Below are positions 1-11,785 of a stretch of DNA of 64,000 nt, in pieces; the stretch's first letter is position 1; each line of letters opens with the position of its first letter. Below the pieces are notes generated by a model. It saw only the letters and a list, made by a program, of their open reading frames with translations, was not told the DNA's origin and searched no databases. The position numbers and the translations under genes are program-made. The DNA is from Candidula unifasciata (Eukaryota; Mollusca; Gastropoda; Stylommatophora; Geomitridae): assembly GCA_905116865.2 (NCBI GenBank), contig CAJHNH020004668.1, forward strand, positions 416,358 to 480,357, read 5' to 3'.

Positions 1-269
1 CTGTCGGAGTTAAGCGGCAGTCGTTCAGTAAATGTTCGGGAGTCTGACTGACTGGCTGGCCGCTTTGCAGTCACCTCTGGCAGACACTTTTATGCAGATT
101 TTATGTAGGACATATCACCATATCAAAGAGGAGTTACAAATGTTTAGCAGAGGCGTAGCAAGGGGCGTGTTGGATAGCAGGGGGTTGGTGGGTGTCCTTT
201 TCAATTCGTTGCAGAGCCAACTCAAACTTTTTTTTTTTTAGGTAGGTGGGGGGTGAGGGGGTGTCTTTT

Positions 270-445
270 CTAGGCAAATTAACGTTCAGTAGGTTGCCAT
301 TGTTTCTCTAAAAGGTCGGCTTTAGATACTACTGTCGAAAACAGCGCAAGGCGATCAGATACCAGATCGTCTGAAGCTAGGATCGAACCTAGCACCCAGC
401 ATTATGAAGCGCGTTCGCAACGCCTAAGCCACAGAGGCCGACCTT
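270..445 (-). mobile_element. SINE-A copy (tRNA-derived SINE), 3' truncated
   Basis: Read on the minus strand this begins with a tRNA-like head: CTGTGGCTTAGGCGTTG resembles a pol III box A and GGTTCGATCC is a box B. The body TCGACAGTAGTA and GGCAACCTACTGAACG follows, shared with the copies at 8168, 19742 and 54661. The end with AACGTCCTGTAAAGGATACG is missing. Family assignment comes from comparing copies within the window. Confidence 0.8.
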
Positions 446-1117
446 ATAGCACACCTCACTGTGGACTCAGTGACATGTTCAGAGCGCCAAAAGACGTGTA
501 TGCCTGCTCGCTGTTAAGTGGTTTCCCATGCATAGAACTCAAGTATGTACTGTGTTCAGTATAAGTTGAAAACCGCTGTAACTAAATCAATCAAGGGTTT
601 AGTCATCGGAAACAGGGTGGGTACACAGGTCACCGAAAACTCTATTGCAACACTTCACATTCTACGGTTCACTTCGGCTTTTTGCTGACGGTACACGCGT
701 TCCGCACGGCGTATAAGGAATATTTTTGTGATGTGCTTTATATGGTAGAATTTTAAAAGAAAACTACATAACTCAAGACAAGTCTTGTGGGTATTGCTGC
801 CTGAGAAATGGTCAGCCATTTGAACACTTTTTTTTTATGACTCGTTGAGACTTCAGTGACCTATACATTTCCTGGTCATCTTTTCGTTTCGCTAATTTGA
901 GGAAGTCTAACAATACACAGCTTGTTGTTTGACTGTGGGTTGAAGCCGTTCTGGAACTGGGTCTGATACTAACCCGTGTTGTTTACAGGCTGTGGTAAGT
1001 GAATTGCTGCGAAGTGTGTCAATCTTGTTGAACGGAATATTATTTACTATATCAATCGACACAGAGACAAGAGGATATAATGGTCTCCGGGCAGATACAC
1101 ATTCTGTTGACTTCATT
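446..1117. other. Unassigned intergenic stretch
   Basis: No ORF with family resemblance, tRNA-like head or tandem repeat was seen. The sequence looks like unique or old degraded intergenic DNA. Confidence 0.5.
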
Positions 1118-1352
1118 TTCGTCCTCTTCCTCCCTCTCCTCTTCGTCGTCCTTCTCCTTCTCTTCTTTTTCTTCTTCCTTTTCTTCTTCTTCTTATTTTT
1201 CTTCCTCTTCTTCCTATTCTTCTTCTTCTTCTTCTTCTTTTCTTCTTCTTCTTCTTCTTCTTCTTCTCTTCTGCTTCTTCTTCTCTTCTCTCTTTTTTCT
1301 CTGTTTCTTCTGCAATGGAGCATTCAACGAAACTTCTTCTTTCTTCTTCTTC
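1118..1352. repeat. CTT/CCT polypyrimidine microsatellite
   Basis: About 235 bp of nearly pure pyrimidine on the plus strand, dominated by CTT triplets with CTCC and TTTC interruptions. The Ser/Phe/Leu-rich and Lys/Arg/Glu-rich ORFs over it are translations of the repeat. Confidence 0.95.
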
Positions 1353-1950
1353 TGTAGGCCTGCTGCTGCTGCTGTGCTATTGCTTGTGCTGTGTTTTGCT
1401 TGTTGTGTGTCTTTAAATTTCCCTCCTTCTCCTCCTCTTTTCTTGTATGTGTCTTTTTCGCACTGGACCACAGGCCCTCAACGAACTAGCTCCAACTTGT
1501 TCCGTCTTTTCCTAATGCCTGTAGGCCACACTGTGTCCTTATGTTGTGTGTGTGTATGTGTGTGTTTTCCTTTTTTTTTTTCGTTACCAACTCTAGTTCT
1601 ATTTTGTCATGTGTTTTCGTCTTTTTAGGCCTGTCCTAATTTCCATAACCCTATGATAGTCAACTGATCGACGACTGAGCGAACTAATATATAGGGTCAA
1701 ACAGCTTGACTGGCGGAACAATACGTCGACTTGTTGACGTAGACGTATACATACGTACAACTAGACAGATAAATAGACACACTGATAAAGAAATAGACTG
1801 GCTTGCGTACACCCAAGTAGAGAGAGACGGAGAACTTCTGATGGACAGATAGACAGACTAAGTTACGGACATAAATATACAGATTACCGATAAACTGATA
1901 AATACAATAGCTAACCGCTACACAGACTGACCAAGCAAATTTAAAAAAAA

Positions 1951-1987
<37 letters not shown>

Positions 1988-2514
1988 AAGACAGATAGAT
2001 GACATATAATTGCTAGCATTTATAGAGCAAAAACCGACCAAGACAAGGAATGAAAAAAGATAGACGGGAAAACAAATTTCAAGGAGACAATTGAAATAAT
2101 TTATGGTTTTAAGAAAGTGTTGTTTATTAGTGTGGCCGAATTATTTTAGTTGTCTTTTTACTTTTAATCCTTTTGTTGTGTCTACAGAACCTTTGTATTG
2201 TTCGGTGTGTGTTTTAGCCCTAGAAAGTGGTACGTTAATACGGCAAAAAAAAAGTATGTGTACCCTTGTATTCTCGTGTATTCTCGTGTATCCTCGTTGG
2301 TTGCGATGCACGAAGATGTAACAGAACCCTGTTTACGTGAGAGAAAAATAACTATGTTTTTGTGTTCGATGAATAATTCATATCCTGCTTGTCAAGCACA
2401 TCGTAGTCAGTTACTTTTATGTGGATATTTTGTACAGCTCTGTGTTTCGTCTGTATGTCTGGCTACCTCACTCGGTCTTTCTAAACCTCTATCATTGTCG
2501 CCCCATTTCTTTAC

Positions 2515-2515
<1 letters not shown>
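1353..2515. other. Intergenic stretch with (TG)n and (CA)n runs
   Basis: Contains a short TG run near 1543-1565 and an A run followed by (AC)n at 1943-1985. Around 1780-1910 are loose GATA/GACAGATAGA-like words. No gene was recognised. Confidence 0.6.
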
Positions 2516-2580
<65 letters not shown>

Positions 2581-2585
2581 TTCTT

Positions 2586-2641
<56 letters not shown>
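2516..2641. repeat. (CTGT)n then (CT)n microsatellite
   Basis: About five CTGT units grade into a (CT)n tract with a few TTTC interruptions. Confidence 0.95.
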
Positions 2642-2644
<3 letters not shown>

Positions 2645-3298
2645 AGCCTGTTTCACCTCTCAATTATCTTGAGCTCTCTGTGTGTCTGTGTGTGTGTGTG
2701 TCTCAAATTTTTTATCTCTCTTGTCTCGTATAACTAAATCCTCGTTCTTTCTCTTTCTCTTCCTCCTTTTCTCTCGTTCTGTGCGCGCCCGCGTGTGTGT
2801 GTGGATGTCTTTACCGTACTTTATTTGTATCTTTTTCTGCCTACCCCCCCCCTCCTCCCCCTTTTCCCCTATCTTTCTCTGTCTGTATCCTTCTCGGTCT
2901 CAAGTTAAATCGTTCGTTTTCTGTTGTTTTCTTCCTGTTTTGTTTTTAATGACTGTTAGAGCTGAAAATCTTGATTATGTCACAAGTACAACTGCACTCA
3001 GTTTCAAATTTGCTTGACACAACCCTTAAAACATCCTCGCGCCCCCGCCCCTGTCCTATCCCCCCTTCCTCCCCCCTTGCGCTCGCAGGCTGGAGACAAC
3101 TGCCATAGACAGTCTCTGACTCGTCAAGCGCTGCTCAACTGCGAACTGGGCAGTCACAATAGAAGAGGAAAACATGGGGTAGGGGGAAAATGGGGAAGGG
3201 GGGGGGCAGGGGCGCGTCGCCTTTGTTCCAAGTATATTATTATTGTTATTTTCATTCAACAACTTTTTATGTTTGCTATTATTATTATCTTAAGTGTT
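2642..3298. other. Pyrimidine-rich intergenic stretch
   Basis: Short TG, C-rich and G-rich runs (C run near 2845-2865, G run near 3200). No gene or dispersed repeat was recognised. Confidence 0.5.
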
Positions 3299-3592
3299 AG
3301 GAGCCGCGTTAGCGCAGTCGAATAGAGGCTCGCTTTCAAATCCAGCTGCGACTCGCCGCAGCCCACGGTCGGTGTTCGAAACCAGGCGGTTCGCGGGGTT
3401 CACCCAGCCGTTAGGCAATGGGTACCATAGCTGACACTCTGGGGTAAATGGAGGAACGTCGCTGTAGCTACAGAGTTACGTGCCAACGGCGACACAGGCG
3501 GACAATTCTTCTCAGCTGTCCGTACTGGTGGCAGAGCACTTATGGTTTATAACCACCTTGTGCAATGAGGCTGGTTCACATCTCCTGACTTT
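3299..3592 (+). mobile_element. SINE-B copy (tRNA-derived)
   Basis: Begins GAGCCGCGTTAGCGCAGTCG, a tRNA-like 5' end with a box A-like TTAGCGCAGT. A box B-like GGTGTTCGAAACC follows about 60 bp later. The body runs through GGGTACCATAGCTGACAC and ends near GGCTGGTTCACATCTCCTGA. A second copy lies in the opposite orientation at 10755-11062 with the same order of blocks, which fixes the boundaries. Confidence 0.85.
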
Positions 3593-4364
3593 ACATTTAC
3601 CTTTTATCTTAAGTGTTGTTGTTATACTGATTGCAAATAAATATAATACTTTACTTGAAAAAAATATGAAATGTACAAACAAATACCCACACTGAAAAAA
3701 GAATTTATATACATGGTTACAGGTATCTCTTAGACCCTAAAATTCGGGATAGTGGGCTCAAAGGACTCAAACTTTCAGGTTCCAGCGACTATGACTGAGG
3801 ACCCTACACGGTTGACCCACCCGCCGTTCATCCGTGCAGACCGAACAATCCCACAGTTGCAAGCGATCGCTCTCGTCTTACTAGGAGGTATTAATTCTGT
3901 CACCTTGTCGTCATGTCACAGATCTAGTGCGTCCCGACCCAGTACGTGGTAATTCCACCCAAGTGGACTTGGAAATTCCAAGTTTATTTACTCTTCATTA
4001 TCAACTTAACCACCGTGTTACTGCATGTAAATGCACTAAACATTTGTTAAGAGTCCAGCTATACGAGGGATAAAGGATTTAAGCAGTGGTGATGACTATA
4101 TAGAAGGTACGTTGGTTTCAACTGCGTCCTTGTCACAGGTAAGGCAACATGTGTTTGTTGTAAGGATTATAGTTTCGTGTGTGTTCGTGATTCGCTACTA
4201 CACGGGGCGATACTCGCATAACATTTGGGGAATGGAGAAGTTGTTATGGGGGACATTAGGCTTATAATTCATGTCTCCTTTGCATTATTATTATTATGTT
4301 ATTTATTATTATGATTATTAATACTATTATTGTTATTATTTTTAAGCCCCACCCTGGCTTTTTA
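3593..4364. other. Unassigned intergenic stretch
   Basis: AT-rich sequence with a short TTATTA run near 4284-4342. No gene, tRNA-like head or tandem array was recognised. Confidence 0.5.
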
Positions 4365-4573
4365 GATTCGCCGTGGCGTAGCGGCTAGACGCTGCATGCG
4401 GATCGGAAGGTCGTGGGTTCGCTTCCTGGTGGAGCCAGACTTTTAAAAAAAATGGATGATCTCCCAGGTTCGATCCCCAGTGGGTAGTGGGTACCGGGTG
4501 CAGTCGACCGGCTTGAAGTAAAGGCGGTACGGCGTGATGTCTGACCACATCACCATATTGTGCCGATTAGGAC
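4365..4573 (+). mobile_element. SINE-C copy, head type 1
   Basis: The head GCCGTGGCGTAGCGGCTAGA has a box A-like TGGCGTAGCGG, followed by GTGGGTTCGCTTCC as box B. The body contains GGGTACCGGGTGCAGTC and a diverged form of the domain GCTGACCACATCACCCACC (here TCTGACCACATCACCATA). The 3' end after the GATTGG block is diverged or lost. Compare the copies at 35003 and 59069. Confidence 0.85.
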
Positions 4574-5058
4574 ACCCCCTCCTACATTAATATGAAAGGT
4601 CTAACGGTTCAGTGCAGCAAATGCCTTCCCTATCGTCGTGTGAGGTTCCGTGGCCCCTACAAGGGACCACTGCCTACCCCAAAAGCATGTCATAAGATTA
4701 TCAGATGAGAGGCAAGAAAACCAACATTATTATCTGTAAACATCCCGCAACCCTAGGTTCTGGTTCAATGCAGCAGATATCACCCACCTCATTTCATCCC
4801 TATGATTGGCTTTCTCTTTACTGTTGGTGATTCCAGATCTTCGTAGGTCCGTCAGTATATTTTCTACCACTGTTATTCTTGGAATGCCTTGTGGTCACTC
4901 TTATTCAACTCTTTTCTTTACGCAGCTTTTGTTTGTTATCTGTTATTCCCTCTGTATGCTCCAATCACTGCAGTCTTTTATCCCTCATCATGCCAGTAAT
5001 TTATAGTAAATTAAATGGATTGTGAATTTCCTTTGGCTTCTCATAACTTCATTTTCAG
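4574..5058. other. Unassigned intergenic stretch
   Basis: No coding similarity or repeat family was recognised. A short ORF of 66 codons is present but shows nothing recognisable. Confidence 0.45.
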
Positions 5059-5155
5059 TTGTTGTTGCTGTTGTTTTTCTTGTTGTTGTTGTTGTTATTA
5101 TTATTGTTGTTGTTATTATTATTATTATTATTATTATTAATATTAATATTATTAT
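5059..5155. repeat. TTG/TTA trinucleotide repeat
   Basis: A GTT-rich run passes into (ATT)n with a few TAA interruptions. Confidence 0.9.
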
Positions 5156-5297
5156 TTGTTACTTAGCTGTTGAAACATGTTCTGTTTCCTGCCATTTTGC
5201 CGAATTTGTTTCCCTCATATGGCTGATTTTTATATTCCATCACTTCTTTTAATGAGCTCTAAGAATGCTTCTTCTTGTTAACCGTGAACAACAGCAC

Positions 5298-5301
5298 AAC
5301 A

Positions 5302-5356
<55 letters not shown>

Positions 5357-5384
5357 TACTACTACAACCACTACTACTACTACA

Positions 5385-5426
<42 letters not shown>

Positions 5427-5605
5427 GCTACTACTACTATACTTCTTCTTTTTACTTCTTACTACTAAACTTACTACTTACTTTCTTCTACTCTACTACT
5501 ACTTACTTACTACACTACTACTACTACTACTAAAACCTCTACTCCTTTCACTACTAATACTACCTTACTATACAACCACTACTACTTTTTCTTCATCCAG
5601 TACGA
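5298..5605. repeat. (CTA)n trinucleotide array
   Basis: Roughly 300 bp of CTA units with CCA and CTTA interruptions. The Thr-, Tyr- and Leu-rich ORFs over it are repeat translations. Confidence 0.95.
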
Positions 5606-6054
5606 CTATAACGTGTTGCTGTGCTTCTTCTTTTTTTCTTCTTCTTCTTTGGCTGCTCTCCTTATCCTCTTTATTTCTCCGCATTCATTTCTGCAGGCAT
5701 AAATTTGCCCCGTCTGGCTGCGATATGCGCGTTTATGCAGGCAATTTGTCGTCTGGGCTAGTCTTAAATGGCTCTTTCCTTTTGTTTTCATACAGCTGTC
5801 AAGACAACTTTGTCTGCTTTTTTTACTCTAAGAATGTTCCGTGAATTGAAGGGGAGGAGGGGGGGAATAGAATATATAATTATTTATACAAAGGAGCGGA
5901 CTTTCCAGCCAGTCTCCCTTTATTTTAGTAATTTCTAGAAATATTTGTCATGAATTGGCAGCCTGTTATACTGTTTAACTATCGAGAGAAGGGGGGGGGG
6001 GGGAAGAAGAGAGAGACTGCTACATGATTAAGTGCACACGAGCGCATGACTAAG

Positions 6055-6421
6055 GAAACTAACTAACTAACTAAACTAACTAACTAACTGAGGGACTGAA
6101 AGAGACTGACTGACTGACTGACTGACTGACTGACTGACTGACTGACTGACTGACTGACTGACTGACTGACTGAGAGAGAGACGGACTGACTAACTAAGAA
6201 AAACTTACTAACTAACTAAATAATGCGACTAACTAACTAACTAACTATGACTGACTGACTAACTAACTAAAGAAACTAATTAGACTGCTGACATGACTGA
6301 CTGACTGACTGACTAAGGGACTGACTATAGTGACTGACTGACTGACTGACTGACTGACTGACTGACTGACTGACTGACTGACTAACTGACTAACTAACTA
6401 ACCAACTAACTAACTAACTAG
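6055..6421. repeat. (AACT)n / (ACTG)n tetranucleotide array
   Basis: Blocks of AACT alternate with blocks of GACT for about 365 bp, with short non-repeat breaks. The AACT unit matches the 3' tail of the RNase H LINE at 12925-13920, so a LINE tail could have seeded it. That origin is inference. Confidence 0.9.
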
Positions 6422-6544
6422 ATTCCCCTTAAAAGAGATGTCTTCATTAGTCTTGTCTATCGTACTGCTTAGATCCACAGCTGCAGAATATGAACAAAGA
6501 TGGCTACGGTCGCAAGGTTTCCTTTTGAAGAAAACATGTGTTCT

Positions 6545-6625
6545 AGGAAGTAAAGGTGTCCGGCGTCGATTGGTCTATAAAATATGGGTCTAGCCCTCTA
6601 GACCGAGATGTGCGGGAAACGTGTC
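6545..6625 (+). mobile_element. SINE-C 3' fragment
   Basis: Contains the 3' block CCGGCGTCGATTGGTCTATA followed by ATGGGTCTAGCCCTCTAGAC, matching the end of complete SINE-C copies (for example 59215-59310). The head and central body are absent. Confidence 0.6.
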
Positions 6626-6891
6626 CTTTGTACACTATCATGAACTTTGAGTGCTAGGGTTTGATTCCTGTGGTGGACGGAGAGGGAAAAGGGGTGGGAG
6701 TTAAGGTTAAAACAAGAGGTGGGGGGGGGGGGGGTTATGGTGGTTTTCGTGCAATAGTACGAGAGTCGCACCGTGGGAGAAATTGAGGCCTCACCTCACC
6801 AGGTGACATTCTCAAAGACAGCAGTGGTACACTAGCCAACCTTTACTGTGGAGATGACACATCATCTTGTTTTATTAAGCCCTATATTGGT

Positions 6892-6970
6892 AAGAAGCCG
6901 CTGTGGAGTAGCGGCTAGACGCTCGTCTTCGGAGCAGAAGGTCTTGGTTTCAGATCCTGGTGTTGCAGAA
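6892..6970 (+). mobile_element. SINE-C head type 1, isolated
   Basis: GCCGCTGTGGAGTAGCGGCTAGACGC-like head (box A TGGAGTAGCGG) with a diverged box B (GGTTTCAGATCC). No SINE-C body follows before the head-type-2 element at 7046. It may be a truncated insertion or a residual tRNA-like unit. Confidence 0.6.
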
Positions 6971-7045
6971 TCAACCCCCTCATTGTTTGTCTGTTGTGGT
7001 TTTTAATCCTAGGCAACTTTTACCTTTAGTAGTTTGGCTGATAGG

Positions 7046-7325
7046 CGGCGTCCGTGGCTTACGGCGTTGCGAGTCTGACTCGTAATCCAACGTACCGCGA
7101 TCGAAACCCACTGCTGGCTGCGTGGATTTTTATCGTGGTATGGGACGTCGCAGGTCGACCCAGCCTCAAATGGGTACCAGGATGGGCTGTCCTGTGAATT
7201 TAAAGACGGCCGGCGTAATGCTGACCACATTACCCACCGAGTGCCGATTGGTCTGTAAAAATATGGGTGCTCTTCCCATATGCCCGATGCGCCCAAGGGC
7301 GTGTAAAGGGATCTTTACTTTACTT
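7046..7325 (+). mobile_element. SINE-C copy, head type 2
   Basis: The head GGCGTCCGTGGCTTACGGCG, with box B-like CGATCGAAACC, differs from the type 1 head of the copies at 4365, 35003 and 59069. The body is shared with them: GGTCGACCCAGCCT, GGGTACCAGG, GCTGACCACATTACCCACCG, GTGCCGATTGGTCTGTAAA, and GTGTAAAGGGATCTTTACTT at the 3' end. Confidence 0.9.
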
Positions 7326-7327
7326 AT

Positions 7328-7640
7328 TTCGGCTGATACTGATATCTTGAAAGATCTGGACATCAAGGAAGACTGGCTAATAAACAGCATCCTGTCTCTG
7401 AAGCTGAAATATTTTGGTCATATCAAGCGCACGACGGATTGGAAAAAAGTATAGCAGAAGGCATGGTACAGGAAGGAGGGGCAGGGGCGGACCAACACGA
7501 AAATGGGCACAGGATATAAGTGACTCCTTGAGTGTGCACGTGCCTAAGGCGGGAGAGCTGGCGAGAGACCGAGTTTCTTTCAGGCAAACTATGATGAGAG
7601 CGACGTTCTGCAAAGGACTTGCTACATGATGATGATGAAT
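7328..7640 (+). mobile_element. LINE 3' end (endonuclease/RT type), broken
   Basis: Translation in shifting frames gives DILKDLDIKEDWLINS, YFGHIKRTTDW, then a GRGGPTRKWAQDISDSLS block and MMRATFCKGLAT. The same string occurs, mirrored, in the LINE at 47820-48350. It ends in a short ATGATGATGA tail. At least one frameshift separates the two parts, so it is dead. These blocks are the C-terminal region of a non-LTR reverse transcriptase polyprotein (known family pattern). Confidence 0.85.
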
Positions 7641-7772
7641 TCGCCTAAACTGTCGACTCTCGGTACCACTGTCGAAAAAATTGCAAAGCGAAAAATTGAC
7701 AGCAGCTGGGATCGAACCCGGCACCCTGCCATTGCGAAGCACGTTCGCAACGCCTAAGCCACAGATGGCGAT
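7641..7772 (-). mobile_element. SINE-A copy, 3' truncated
   Basis: Minus-strand head with the GGCTTAGGCGTTGCGAACG block and GGGTTCGATCCCAGCTGC box B, then the TTCGACAGTGGTACCGAGAG body. It abuts the preceding LINE tail, so one has probably inserted next to the other's simple-repeat end. Confidence 0.8.
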
Positions 7773-7802
7773 GTGGCGTTAGTAGTCATGTTTTTTCACA
7801 AT

Positions 7803-8030
7803 CTTAGCCCGGCTCTCTAGCGTAGTTGACTAAACTGGATTGCGCGGTGACCGGGTGACGAACTCCTTATGGTCCGGGTTCACTCCCGGGGGTAAACAGG
7901 AAAGCCACATTTTCTCCCAGATTTACGGTATTTACAATGGAATCAAGGCCGAAAGGTTGCGATATCCATAATACCGAGCCTAAGGGTTAACAACTCATGG
8001 CTTCTGGATACTAAAACAAACAAACAAATA
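7803..8030 (+). mobile_element. SINE-D copy (tRNA-derived)
   Basis: The tRNA-like head CCCGGCTCTCTAGCGTAGTT has a box B-like GGTCCGGGTTCACTCC. The body includes TCTCCCAGATTTACGGTATT, GGTTGCGATATCCATA and a 3' end with CAACTCATGGCTTCTGGATA followed by a CAAA-rich tail. Further copies are at 8925 and 60045. Confidence 0.85.
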
Positions 8031-8167
8031 ATTTACAATCTTTTGTCTAGTGTACTTGAAATCAGGTCAGACACAGACTAGCTTCTGTCAAACTGTCCAG
8101 CATCTTCATTAACCTGGAGCAGATCTCAGAAGTCTCGTTCCATCCCATAATATTGGGGTACCTGAGG

Positions 8168-8391
8168 CTTAAAAGGCTTAGGCGTTGCGAACGCGTTTGC
8201 TAATGTCGGGGTGCCGGGTTCGATCCCTGCTGCGGACGGTTTGTCTTGCGAGGGTTTCGACCGTGGTACTGAGAGCCGACCGTCCTGAGGGCAATGGCAA
8301 ACTACTGGACGTAAATTTGCCTAGAAAACCCACAGCCAGAAAGTGCTGGAGTTGGTTCTGCAACGTCCTGTAATGGATACGCAAAAAAAAA
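8168..8391 (+). mobile_element. SINE-A copy, full length
   Basis: The head GGCTTAGGCGTTGCGAACGC, box B GGGTTCGATCCCTGC, central GTTTCGACCGTGGTACTGAG and GCAATGGCAAACTACTGG, and terminal GCAACGTCCTGTAATGGATA with an A tail are all present. It is the best reference copy of this family in the window. Confidence 0.9.
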
Positions 8392-8924
8392 GTCTAGTGC
8401 GTGTTATTATAAAGTGTACCTAGCTTTGTATTCTGGTTTAGAAAAGCCATGTCAACACCATTGCATTTTGCGTCCTTTTTACTGTCGTTTAAAGAAAAAA
8501 AAAATTATGTTTCGCAATATTTTGAGAATTGAACAATGCAACAAGCAGAGTCGGTGAAATGTGTATGGCCATATCCTGTTGTACCGCCAAATCTTCCATA
8601 TTTACAATGCTAGTTAAATGTGCTGTGGCTGTGTATTGATAATCTCTGTGCTATGACCTTGACATGGGTTTTCTATTAGGATCTACGTCTGGAGACTGTG
8701 TAGAGTCCTAATTCAGTGGTTCCTAGCATAGAGCTGATGGCACCACGGGAGGATTGGAAAACCTTGGAAGCATTGTCAAAAATTCTTACGCCAGAAAGCC
8801 TTGTTACTAAAAGATATATTTGCAGTGCCTTAGAAAAATCACATCATTTGTGTAAAATATTATTAGGAATATCCGTTGTAATTAAAAAGTACTAGTCGTC
8901 ATGAAGATATACACCTGGTATTTA
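8392..8924. other. Unassigned intergenic stretch
   Basis: No coding similarity, tandem repeat or tRNA-like head was recognised. Confidence 0.5.
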
Positions 8925-9112
8925 GCCCGGCTCGCTAGCATAGTTGGCTAAACCTGACTTTGCGACGACTGGGTGACGAACTCCTTGTGGTCCGGGTTAA
9001 CGCCCTGGGGTAGGCAGAAAGGCCTACATTTCTCCCAGATTTACGGTATTTATCATAGAATCAAGGCCGAAGGGTTGCGATAGCCATAGTACCGAGCCAA
9101 AGGGTTAAGAAC
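8925..9112 (+). mobile_element. SINE-D copy
   Basis: Same blocks as 7803-8030: the AGCCCGGCTCGCTAGCATAG head, GGTCCGGGTTAACGCC in box B position, TCTCCCAGATTTACGGTATT and CCATAGTACCGAGCC. The 3' CATGGCTTCTGGATA block is missing or replaced. Confidence 0.85.
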
Positions 9113-9240
9113 GTACGTTTTCTTGGAAATTTAAAAAGTTTTTACAAGGCGTTTTGGATAATGTGGCTTTTTGAATGTAACAGAATTGGCATCTCTTGTT
9201 TTCATTTGAACACATCCAGACTTCCGTAGCATCGCGGCTA

Positions 9241-9278
<38 letters not shown>

Positions 9279-9426
9279 AAGAGCGAGAGAGAGAGAGAGA
9301 GGGAGACAGAGAAGTTGAGGGAGGAAAACAGAGAAATAAAATGCTTAGGAAGAGATTAACTTCTCGATATGTTATTTATTTAATTGTGACTGAATTAAAT
9401 AGAATGGCTCTTTTTTTTCACTGCCT

Positions 9427-9516
<90 letters not shown>
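9241..9516. repeat. (TG)n-(GA)n and (TA)n microsatellites
   Basis: (TG)12 at 9241-9264 is followed by a GA-rich run to about 9303. A (TA) run of about 80 bp lies at 9427-9506 and ends in TATG units. The TG run starts directly after a SINE-like GTAGCATCGCGGCTAG word. Confidence 0.95.
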
Positions 9517-9517
<1 letters not shown>

Positions 9518-9721
9518 GTTTGGGGGGGGGCCAAAGTGACCTACCTGGGGGCAGTTGATTGACTGCGAAATAATTATATGAAACAATCTTTCAATTTTTC
9601 TAAACCCATTAAAATTGTGCGTAAGGCTCTTGGGCTCAGAGAAGAGTTTAGTGAACGCGTTTAACAATATCATGATTCTCGAGTAATAGTGTTCCATTTC
9701 AGTGGTAGCCAGGTAGCCTTC

Positions 9722-10075
9722 TATTTTCTCTTCTTCTTCTTCTTCACCTCCTTCGCGTTTACTGTCTGTAAAATGAAATTTCTGATTGTTTATACTCCCT
9801 CCGACTTTATTCTTGTTCCATGACTTCAATTTTGCGTGCACATCCGTTTTACAGATCTGGCTTATATGTGTGCGGACTTTTAGTTCCTCGTCTCTCAAGT
9901 AGATACGCCCCGACTTCCAAAGAAACGTCCATTATGTATCGGCTGTTTACAACCTGCTTGTTAGGGGCCAATGGGTTATCTTCTCCCCCACCCCTCCCCC
10001 ACCCCACCCACACCCACACACACACCACACACACACACACACACAGGGCATTGGAACCTACAAGGAGAGGATGAT
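9722..10075 (+). mobile_element. Element G copy
   Basis: Starts with a CTTCTTCTTCTTCTTC run. The body contains GTTCCATGACTTCAATTTTG, GTGCACATCCGTTTTACAGA and TCTGGCTTATATGTGTGCGG, matching the copies at 16741 and 62261. The 3' part is diverged and includes (CA)n at 10015-10045. It ends near GGAACCTACAAGGAGAGG. Confidence 0.75.
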
Positions 10076-10754
10076 CTATTTAAAAACTTGTCTTGTCGTA
10101 GTTTTGAAACAGTACGAAAATCAAAACCTTGAAAGAAATTGAGACCTCACCGCGCAAATTTTCTAAACACAACAGCGACACAATGTAGGCAAACTCCACT
10201 GTCGAGACAGCACATAAGTTTTCAGCACATTTACATAGGAAACAATACACATGAAGTCGTTAATATGGCGTTCTCAACTATCTGAACATTGTTGTTTGTG
10301 TTGTGTTTGTTTCTTGTCCTTGTTCTGCTGAAGCAGCTAATCGCCGAAACATCTTCCGTTTGTAAGTGGTTTTGTAAAAATCTGACATATACTTTATGTT
10401 GTTTTTAATCATTTTCGCTCCTTTCTCTTCCCTATCTTTTGCATTTTTTTTTTTTTTTAGATCTTTTTCCCCCCACTGTTTGAGAACTTCAGTAAAAGCC
10501 TGAAATCTTTAAATAAACAAACACCTACCTGTGCCGAAGTTAAGGTAGGTAGTTGACGACGACCCTGCGCGCCGGGACTTTAGCTACAGGGAGGGGACAT
10601 TGTTTACGGGTGATATCATCTGGTCGGCCCAGTTTGGCGGCAATCGTCGAGCGGCCTTTTACTGCGGGCTTACAAATATCTCGGCATGACTAACTTTGAT
10701 GTGTTAAGTGACGAAGTTTCTAGGCTAACTTCAAACTGGAAATAAATTTTAAAA
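10076..10754. other. Unassigned intergenic stretch
   Basis: No gene or repeat family was recognised apart from a T run near 10447-10458. Confidence 0.5.
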
Positions 10755-11062
10755 AGGTAAAGGTAAAGTCGGGAGATGTGAACCAGCGTCATCGCACACG
10801 GTGGTTATAAACCATAAGTGCTCTGCCACCAGTACGGACAGCTGATAAGAATTATTCGCCTGTGTCGCCGTTCGCACGTAACTCCTGTAGCTACAACGAC
10901 ATTCCTCCATTTACCCTAGTGTTGCAATTCTGGTACCCAATTCCTAGAGGCTGGGTGAACCCCGGGAACCGCCCGGTTTCGAACACCGACCGTGTGCTGC
11001 AGCGAGTCGCAGTTGGATTTGAAAGCGAGCCTCTTATCGACTGCGCTAACGCGGCACCCAGA
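10755..11062 (-). mobile_element. SINE-B copy, inverted
   Basis: The mirror image of the element at 3299-3592. The plus strand starts GTCGGGAGATGTGAACCAG, which is the 3' end, and finishes with the GACTGCGCTAACGCGGC head. Both copies share the TGGTGGCAGAGCACTTATGG block in reverse complement. Confidence 0.85.
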
Positions 11063-11642
11063 TGACAGTGTAATGTTGTGTCATGGAACAGCATGGAAAT
11101 AAAGTTGCCCCTCTCCTTAACTCCAAGTCTGAGCAGTGTTGTAGAGACCATGTGTTGTTGCCCTTGCATCATGATCCCTCTCTCGGCCTGCCTTGTTTAC
11201 AGTAGTAAAGTATTGGGTCTTCACATGTACTAGGTCGGGGCATATGAGATGGGATAGACGGTTATCTTCCTCATAACGTTTCCCAAATGTCACTTGTCTC
11301 TCTTCCTTCTCCCCTTTTACAGTGCAGGGTCAGGTGGCACCCAGAGCGGAATTTTTTTTTTTGGTATACTCAATACACACTCACACATTTTTAAAAGTTA
11401 AAAACACTATTTTTTGCTCCCCCCCCCCCCTCCTCACCCTTTCCACCCCGTCTCCATGGTGACACCGGTGCGGCCCGCGCGCTAATTGCTACGCCTCTGT
11501 CTACAGTGTCATTTTTTTTTTTTTTTTTTTGCATTCCTTGTCTCTTCAATGTGTGTTTTCCTCTCCTTCATCTGCATTCGCTGTGCTGCTGTTTACAGCT
11601 AGTCTGCGATGTTTGGGCACAACAAATTTCAGCAAAAAGTTT

Positions 11643-11765
11643 TTTAGTCGCCTCTTACGACATGCTTGTGAGGAAGCAGAGGATTTATTTCCCCCCCCCC
11701 TCTCCCCCGCCCCCCCCCCCACACCTCAAAATACGACCTCTGAATCCACACGGGGAACTTACATT
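11643..11765 (+). mobile_element. Element G 3' fragment
   Basis: Contains TTAGTCGCCTCTTACGACAT, GCTTGTGAGGAAGCAGAGGA, a C-rich run and CACACGGGGAACTT. This is the 3' half of element G, and it abuts the 35-bp minisatellite. Confidence 0.75.
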
Positions 11766-11785
11766 TCTCAATGTTTTTTGTTTCC